64,000 nt of DNA from positions 1,054,001-1,118,000 of the forward strand of contig JAUIMM010000699.1 of the NCBI GenBank assembly GCA_031769625.1. Reading direction: 5' to 3'. Both the position numbers and the translations under genes were made by a program. Source of the DNA: Taudactylus pleione (Eukaryota > Chordata > Amphibia > Anura > Myobatrachidae). The notes below the pieces were generated by a model, which worked only from the letters and a program-made list of their open reading frames with translations, had not been told where the DNA came from and ran no database searches. Of this stretch, positions 58,893 to 64,000 are shown one piece after another (the stretch's first letter is position 1; the number at the start of each line of letters is the position of its first letter).

Positions 58893-59704
58893 TGTTGCGT
58901 TTAAGAGAAAACAGCAAATGGCTGTTTTAGGCCAAAATGCATTGAAAGCAATGGAAACAACAAAAGCGCATACTTTGTGATATCTCCTCTTGTAGCAAAC
59001 ACAAACAGCTCAAAATTTCACCAAATGTGTTGAAGACCAAGACCCACAAATGTGATGTGAAATGGTTTTTCTCCCATGTTGTATTTAAGAGATAACAGCA
59101 AATGCTCGTTTTAGGCCAAAACGCATTGAAAGCAATGGAAACAACAAAAGCGCATACTTTGTGATATCTCCTCTTGTAGCAGACACAGACAGCTCAAAAT
59201 TTCAAAAAATGTGTTGAAGACCAAGACCCACAAATGTGATGTGAAATGGTTTTTCTCCCATGTTGCGTTTAAGAACAAACAGCAAATGCTCGTTTTAGGC
59301 CAAAATGCATTGAAAGCAATGGAAACAACAAAAGCGCATACTTTGTGATATCTCCTCTTGTAGCAAACACAGACAGCTCAAAATTTCACCAAATGTGTTG
59401 AAGACCAAGACCCACAAATGTGATGTGAAATGGTTTTTCTCCCATGTTGCGTTAAAGAAAAAACATCAAATGCTCGTTTTAGGCCAAAATGCATTGAAAG
59501 CAATGGAAACAACAAAAGCGCATACTTTGTGATATCTCCTCTTGTAGCAAACACAGACAGCTCAAAATTTCACCAAATGTGTTGAAGACCAAGACCCACA
59601 AATGTGATGTGAAATGGTTTTTCTCCCATGTTGCGTTAAAGAAAAAACATCAAATGCTCGTTTTAGGCCAAAATGCATTGAAAGCAATGGAAACAAGAAA
59701 AGCA

Positions 59705-60654
59705 CATACTTTGTGATATCTCCTCTTGTAGCAAACACAGACAGCTCAAAATTTCACCAAATGTGTTGAAGACCAAGACCCACAAATGTGATGTGAAATG
59801 GTTTTTCTCCCATGTTGCTTTTAAGAAAAAACAGCAAATGCTCGTTTTAGGCCAAAATGCATTGAAAGCAATGGAAACAACAAAAGCGCATACTTTGTGA
59901 TATCTCCTCTTGTAGCAAACACAGACAGCTCAAAATTTCACTGGATGTGTTGAAGAACAAGACCCACAAATGTGATGTGAAATGGTTTTTCTCCCATGTT
60001 GCGTTTAAGAGAAAACAGCAACTGCTCGTTTTAGGTCAAAATGCATTGAATGCAATGGAAACAACAAAAGCGCATACTTTGTGATATCTCCTCTTGTAGC
60101 AAACACAGACAGCTCAAAATTTCACCAAATGTGTTGAAGAACAAGACCCACAAATGTGATGTGAAATGGTTTTTCTCCCATGTTGCGTTTAAGAGAAAAC
60201 AGCAAATGGTTGTTTTAGACCAAAATGCATTGAAAGCAATGAAAACAACAAAAGTGCATACTTTGTGATATCTCCTCTTGTAGCAAACACAGACAGCTCA
60301 AAATTTCACCAAAAGTGTTGAAGACCAAGACCCACAAATGTGATGTGAAATGATTTTTCTCCCATGGTGCGTTTAAGAGAAAACAGCAAATGCTCGTTTT
60401 AGGCTAAAATGCATTGAAAGCAATGGAAACAACAAAAGCGCATACTTTGTGATATGTCCTCTTGTAGCAAACACAGACAGCTCAAAATTTCAAAAAATGT
60501 GTTGAAGACCAAGACCCACAAATGTGATGTGAAATGGTTTTTCTCCCATGTTGCGTTTAAGAAAAAACAGCAAATGCTCGTTTTAGGCCAAAATGCATTG
60601 AAAGCAATGGAAACAACAAAAGCACATACTTTGTGATATCTCCTCTTGTAGCAA
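59705..60654. repeat. 18-monomer duplication in type B satellite (offset 3,346 bp), copy 1
   Basis: The sequence from about 59.7 kb to 60654 reappears at about 63.05-64.0 kb at an offset of 3,346 bp (18 x 184 + 34). Shared rare variants are 'tgttgcttttaag', 'attgaatgcaatgg', 'caccaaaagtg', 'catggtgcg' and 'gatatgtcc'. The extra 34 bp equals the 35-bp duplication at 60821-60890 minus the 1-bp deletion near 62862. Confidence 0.88.
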
Positions 60655-60820
60655 ACACAGACAGCTCAAAATTTCACTGGATGTGTTGAAGACCAAGACC
60701 CACAAATGTGATGTGAAATGGTTTTTCTCCCATGTTGCGTTTAAGAAAAAACAGCAAATGCTTGTTTTAGGCCAAAATGCATTGAAAGCAATGGAAACAA
60801 CAAAAGCGCATACTTTGTGA

Positions 60821-60890
60821 TATCTCCTCTTGTAGCAAACAGAGACAGCTCAAAATATCTCCTCTTCTAGCAAACACAGACAGCTCAAAA
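60821..60890. repeat. 35-bp direct duplication inside one satellite monomer
   Basis: Two adjacent 35-bp units (60821-60855 and 60856-60890) both begin 'tatctcctctt' and end 'agacagctcaaaa'. They differ at 2 bases (g/c and g/c: 'tgtagcaaacagag' against 'tctagcaaacacag'). The mismatches match different monomer variants, so the duplication probably came from misaligned exchange between two monomers. Confidence 0.88.
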
Positions 60891-63050
60891 TTTCACCAAA
60901 TGTGTTGAAGACCAAGACCCGCAAATGTGATGTGAAATGGTTTTTCTCCAATTTTGCGTTTAAGAAAAAACATCAAATGCTCATTTTAGGCCAAAATGCA
61001 TCGAAAGCAATGGAAACATCAAAAGCGCATACTTTGTGATATCTCCTCTTGTAGCAAACAGAGACAGCTCAAAATTTCACCGAATGTGTTGAAGAACAAG
61101 ACCCACAAATGTGATGTGAAATGGTTTATCTCCCATGTTGTAATTCAGAGAAAACAGCAAATGCTCGTTTTAGGCCAAAATGTATTCAAAGGAATGGAAA
61201 CAACAAAAGCGCATACTTTGTGATATCTCCTCTTGTAGCAAACACAGAAAGCTCAAACCTTCACCGAATGTGTTGAAGAACAAGACCCACAAATGTGATG
61301 TGAAAAGGTTTTTCTCCCGTGTTGCGTTTAAGAGAAAACAGCAAATGGTTGTTTTAGACCAAAATGCATTGAAAGCAATGAAAACAACAAAAGCGCATAC
61401 TTTGTGATATCTCCTCTTGTAGCAAACACAGACAGCTCAAAATTTCACCAAATGTGTTGAAGACCAAGACACACAAATGTGATGTGAAATGGTTTTTCTC
61501 CCGTGTTGCGTTTAAGAGAAAACAGCAAATGCTCGTTTTAGGCCAAAATGCATTGAAAGCAATGGAAACAACAAAAACGCATACTTTGTGATATCTCCTA
61601 TTGTAGCAAACACAGACAGCTCAAAATTTCACCAAATGTGTTGACGAACAAGACCCACAAATGTGATGTGAAATGGTTTTTCTCCCATGTTGTATTTTAG
61701 AGAAAACAGCAAATACTCGTTTTAGGCCAAAACACATTGAAAGCAATGGAAACAACAAAAGCGCATACTTTGTAATATCTCCTCTTGTAGCAAACACAGA
61801 CAGATCAAAATTTCAAAAAATGTGTTGAAGACCAAGACCCACAAATGTGATGTGAAATGGTTTTTCTCCCATGTTGCGTTTAAGAAAAAACAGCAAATGC
61901 TCGTTTTAGGCCAAAATGCATTGAAAGCAATGGAAACATCAAAAGCGCATACTTTGTGATATCTCCTCTTGTAGCAAACACAGACAGCTCAAAATTTCAC
62001 CGATTGTGTTGAAGACCAAGACCCACAAATGTGATGTGAAATGGTTTTTCTCCCATGTCGCGTTTAAGAGAAAACAGCAAATGCTCATTATAGGCCAAAA
62101 TGCATTGAAAGCAATGGAAACAACAAAAGCGCATACTTTGTGATATCTCCTCTTGTAGCAAACACAGACAGCTCAAAATTTAAAAAAATGTGTTGAAGAC
62201 CAAGACCCACAAATGTGATGTGAAATGGTTTTTCTCGCATGTTGCGTTTAAGAAAAAACAGCAAATGCTCGTTTTAGGCCAAAATGCATTGAAAGCAAAG
62301 GAAACAACAAAAGCGCATACTTTTTGATATGTCCTCTTATAGCAAACACAGACAGCTCAAAATTTCACCAAATGTGTTGAAGAACAAGACCCACAAATGT
62401 GATGTGAAATGGTTTGTCTCCCATGTTGTATTTAATAGAAAACAGCAAATGCTCGTTTTAGGCCAAAATGCATTGAAAGCAATGGAAACAACAAAAGCAC
62501 ATACTTTGTGATATCTCCTCTTGTAGCAAACACAGACAGCTCAAAATTTCAACAAATGTGTTGAAGAACAAGACCCACAAATGTGATGTGAAAAGGTTTT
62601 TCTCCCGTGTTGCGTTTAAGAGAAAACAGCAAATGGTTGTTTTAGACCAAAATGCATTGAAAGCAATGAAAACAACAAAAGCGCATACTTTGTGATATTT
62701 CCACTTGTAGCAAACACAGACAGCTCAAAATTTCACCATATGTGTTGAAGACCAAGACCCACAAATGTGATGTGAAATGGTTTTTCTCCCATGTTGCGTT
62801 TAAGAGAAAACAGCAAATGCTCGTTTTAGGCCAAAATGCATTGAAAGCAATGGAAACAACAAAGCGCATACTTTGTGATATCTCCTCTTGTAGCAAACAC
62901 AGACAGCTCAAAATTTCACCAAATGTGTTGACCAACAAGACCCACAAATGTGATGTGAAATGGTTTTTCTCCCATGTTGTATTTTAGAGAAAACAGCAAA
63001 TGCTCATTTTAGGCCAAAACGCATTGAAAGCAATGGAAACAACAAAAGCG

Positions 63051-64000
63051 CATACTTTGTGATATCTCCTCTTGTAGCAAACACAGACAGCTCAAAATTT
63101 CACCAAATGTGTTGAAGACCAAGACCCACAAATGTGATGTGAAATGGTTTTTCTCCCATGTTGCTTTTAAGAAAAAACAGCAAATGCTCGTTTTAGGCCA
63201 AAATGCATTGAAAGCAATGGAAACAACAAAAGCGCATACTTTGTGATATCTCCTCTTGTAGCAAACACAGACAGCTCAAAATTTCACTGGATGTGTTGAA
63301 GAACAAGACCCACAAATGTGATGTGAAATGGTTTTTCTCCCATGTTGCGTTTAAGAGAAAACAGCAACTGCTCGTTTTAGGTCAAAATGCATTGAATGCA
63401 ATGGAAACAACAAAAGCGCATACTTTGTGATATCTCCTCTTGTAGCAAACACAGACAGCTCAAAATTTCACCAAATGTGTTGAAGAACAAGACCCACAAA
63501 TGTGATGTGAAATGGTTTTTCTCCCATGTTGCGTTTAAGAGAAAACAGCAAATGGTTGTTTTAGACCAAAATGCATTGAAAGCAATGAAAACAACAAAAG
63601 TGCATACTTTGTGATATCTCCTCTTGTAGCAAACACAGACAGCTCAAAATTTCACCAAAAGTGTTGAAGACCAAGACCCACAAATGTGATGTGAAATGAT
63701 TTTTCTCCCATGGTGCGTTTAAGAGAAAACAGCAAATGCTCGTTTTAGGCTAAAATGCATTGAAAGCAATGGAAACAACAAAAGCGCATACTTTGTGATA
63801 TGTCCTCTTGTAGCAAACACAGACAGCTCAAAATTTCAAAAAATGTGTTGAAGACCAAGACCCACAAATGTGATGTGAAATGGTTTTTCTCCCATGTTGC
63901 GTTTAAGAAAAAACAGCAAATGCTCGTTTTAGGCCAAAATGCATTGAAAGCAATGGAAACAACAAAAGCACATACTTTGTGATATCTCCTCTTGTAGCAA
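63051..64000. repeat. 18-monomer duplication in type B satellite (offset 3,346 bp), copy 2, cut by window end
   Basis: Counterpart of 59705-60654, running to the last base of the window, so the repeat unit probably continues outside it. Confidence 0.88.

Larger units (their letters stand above)
58893..64000. repeat. 184-bp satellite array, type B (diverged) right part, continuing past the window
   Basis: Type B monomers to the window end, with substitutions, a 35-bp internal duplication near 60.85 kb and a 1-bp deletion near 62862 ('acaacaaagcgc'). Some monomers have 'aaatggttgttttagacc', others 'ttcaaaaaatg'. No gene seen. Confidence 0.94.

Noticed and set aside
58375..58917. 180-aa minus-strand frame covering the LINE fragment
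   Set aside because: It runs from satellite through antisense LINE leader back to satellite, with no coherent protein.
57281..63982. Plus-strand 60-81 aa frames in type B monomers
   Set aside because: Same reason: satellite sequence with chance open frames, differing between adjacent monomers.
1..64000. CENP-B box in the satellite monomer
   Set aside because: I found no match to the box core (TTCG...A..CGGG); typical monomers contain no CGGG.

Overview
The window looks eukaryotic, most likely from a vertebrate. About 49.4 kb of the 64 kb is one tandem satellite DNA with a 184-bp monomer (about 268 monomers, head to tail). It is interrupted by two full-length copies and one fragment of a Tx1-like (L1/Tx1 group) non-LTR retrotransposon, all on the + strand. 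I see no host gene, tRNA, rRNA or CRISPR array. Tx1-type LINEs with a CCHC zinc-knuckle ORF1 and an APE-endonuclease/reverse-transcriptase ORF2 are best known from frogs and fish. An amphibian is therefore a reasonable guess, but the sequence does not prove it.

Layout. 1-17240: satellite type A (monomers carry 'cactgg' before 'atgtgttgaag'), containing higher-order repeats (HORs) of 9 monomers (1,656 bp, about 2.8-7.9 kb) and 14 monomers (2,576 bp, about 9.7-15.5 kb). 17241-24389: LINE copy 1 (7,149 bp). 24390-27882: 3,493 bp of satellite, which is 19 monomers minus 3 bp. 27883-35031: LINE copy 2 (7,149 bp). 35032 to about 55.3 kb: type A satellite with nested duplications at offsets of 2,024, 6,992 and 9,016 bp (11, 38 and 49 monomers). 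About 55.3-64 kb: a more diverged satellite, type B (mostly 'caccaaatg' or 'caccgaatg'), holding a 313-bp 5' fragment of the same LINE at 58580-58892 and an 18-monomer, 3,346-bp duplication.

The LINE. It has a 91-nt 5' leader, then ORF1 (1,055 aa when intact). ORF1 has a low-complexity acidic N-terminus with a 14-Ala tract, a conserved central domain and three CX2CX4HX4C knuckles. A 36-nt gap separates it from ORF2 (1,125 aa), which has an N-terminal APE-like endonuclease, a central RT with YADD and a C-terminal CX4CX8HX4C motif. A roughly 477-nt 3' UTR ends in AATAAA, a short A run and GGATT. The copies are about 99.8% identical, and each is broken in a different ORF. Copy 1 has a 1-nt loss in a G run in ORF1 plus two substitutions in conserved RT motifs. 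Copy 2 has a nonsense codon in ORF2 before the RT catalytic residues.

Main points. Copies 1 and 2 are one insertion event copied by a 10,642-bp tandem segmental duplication that carried satellite and LINE together, because rare flanking satellite variants are shared on both sides. The third, diverged fragment lies in another satellite subtype yet has exactly the same 5' junction base. This suggests a LINE lineage that targets one position in this satellite. The integration removed 3 bp of target and made no target-site duplication, which the satellite phase across the insertion confirms.
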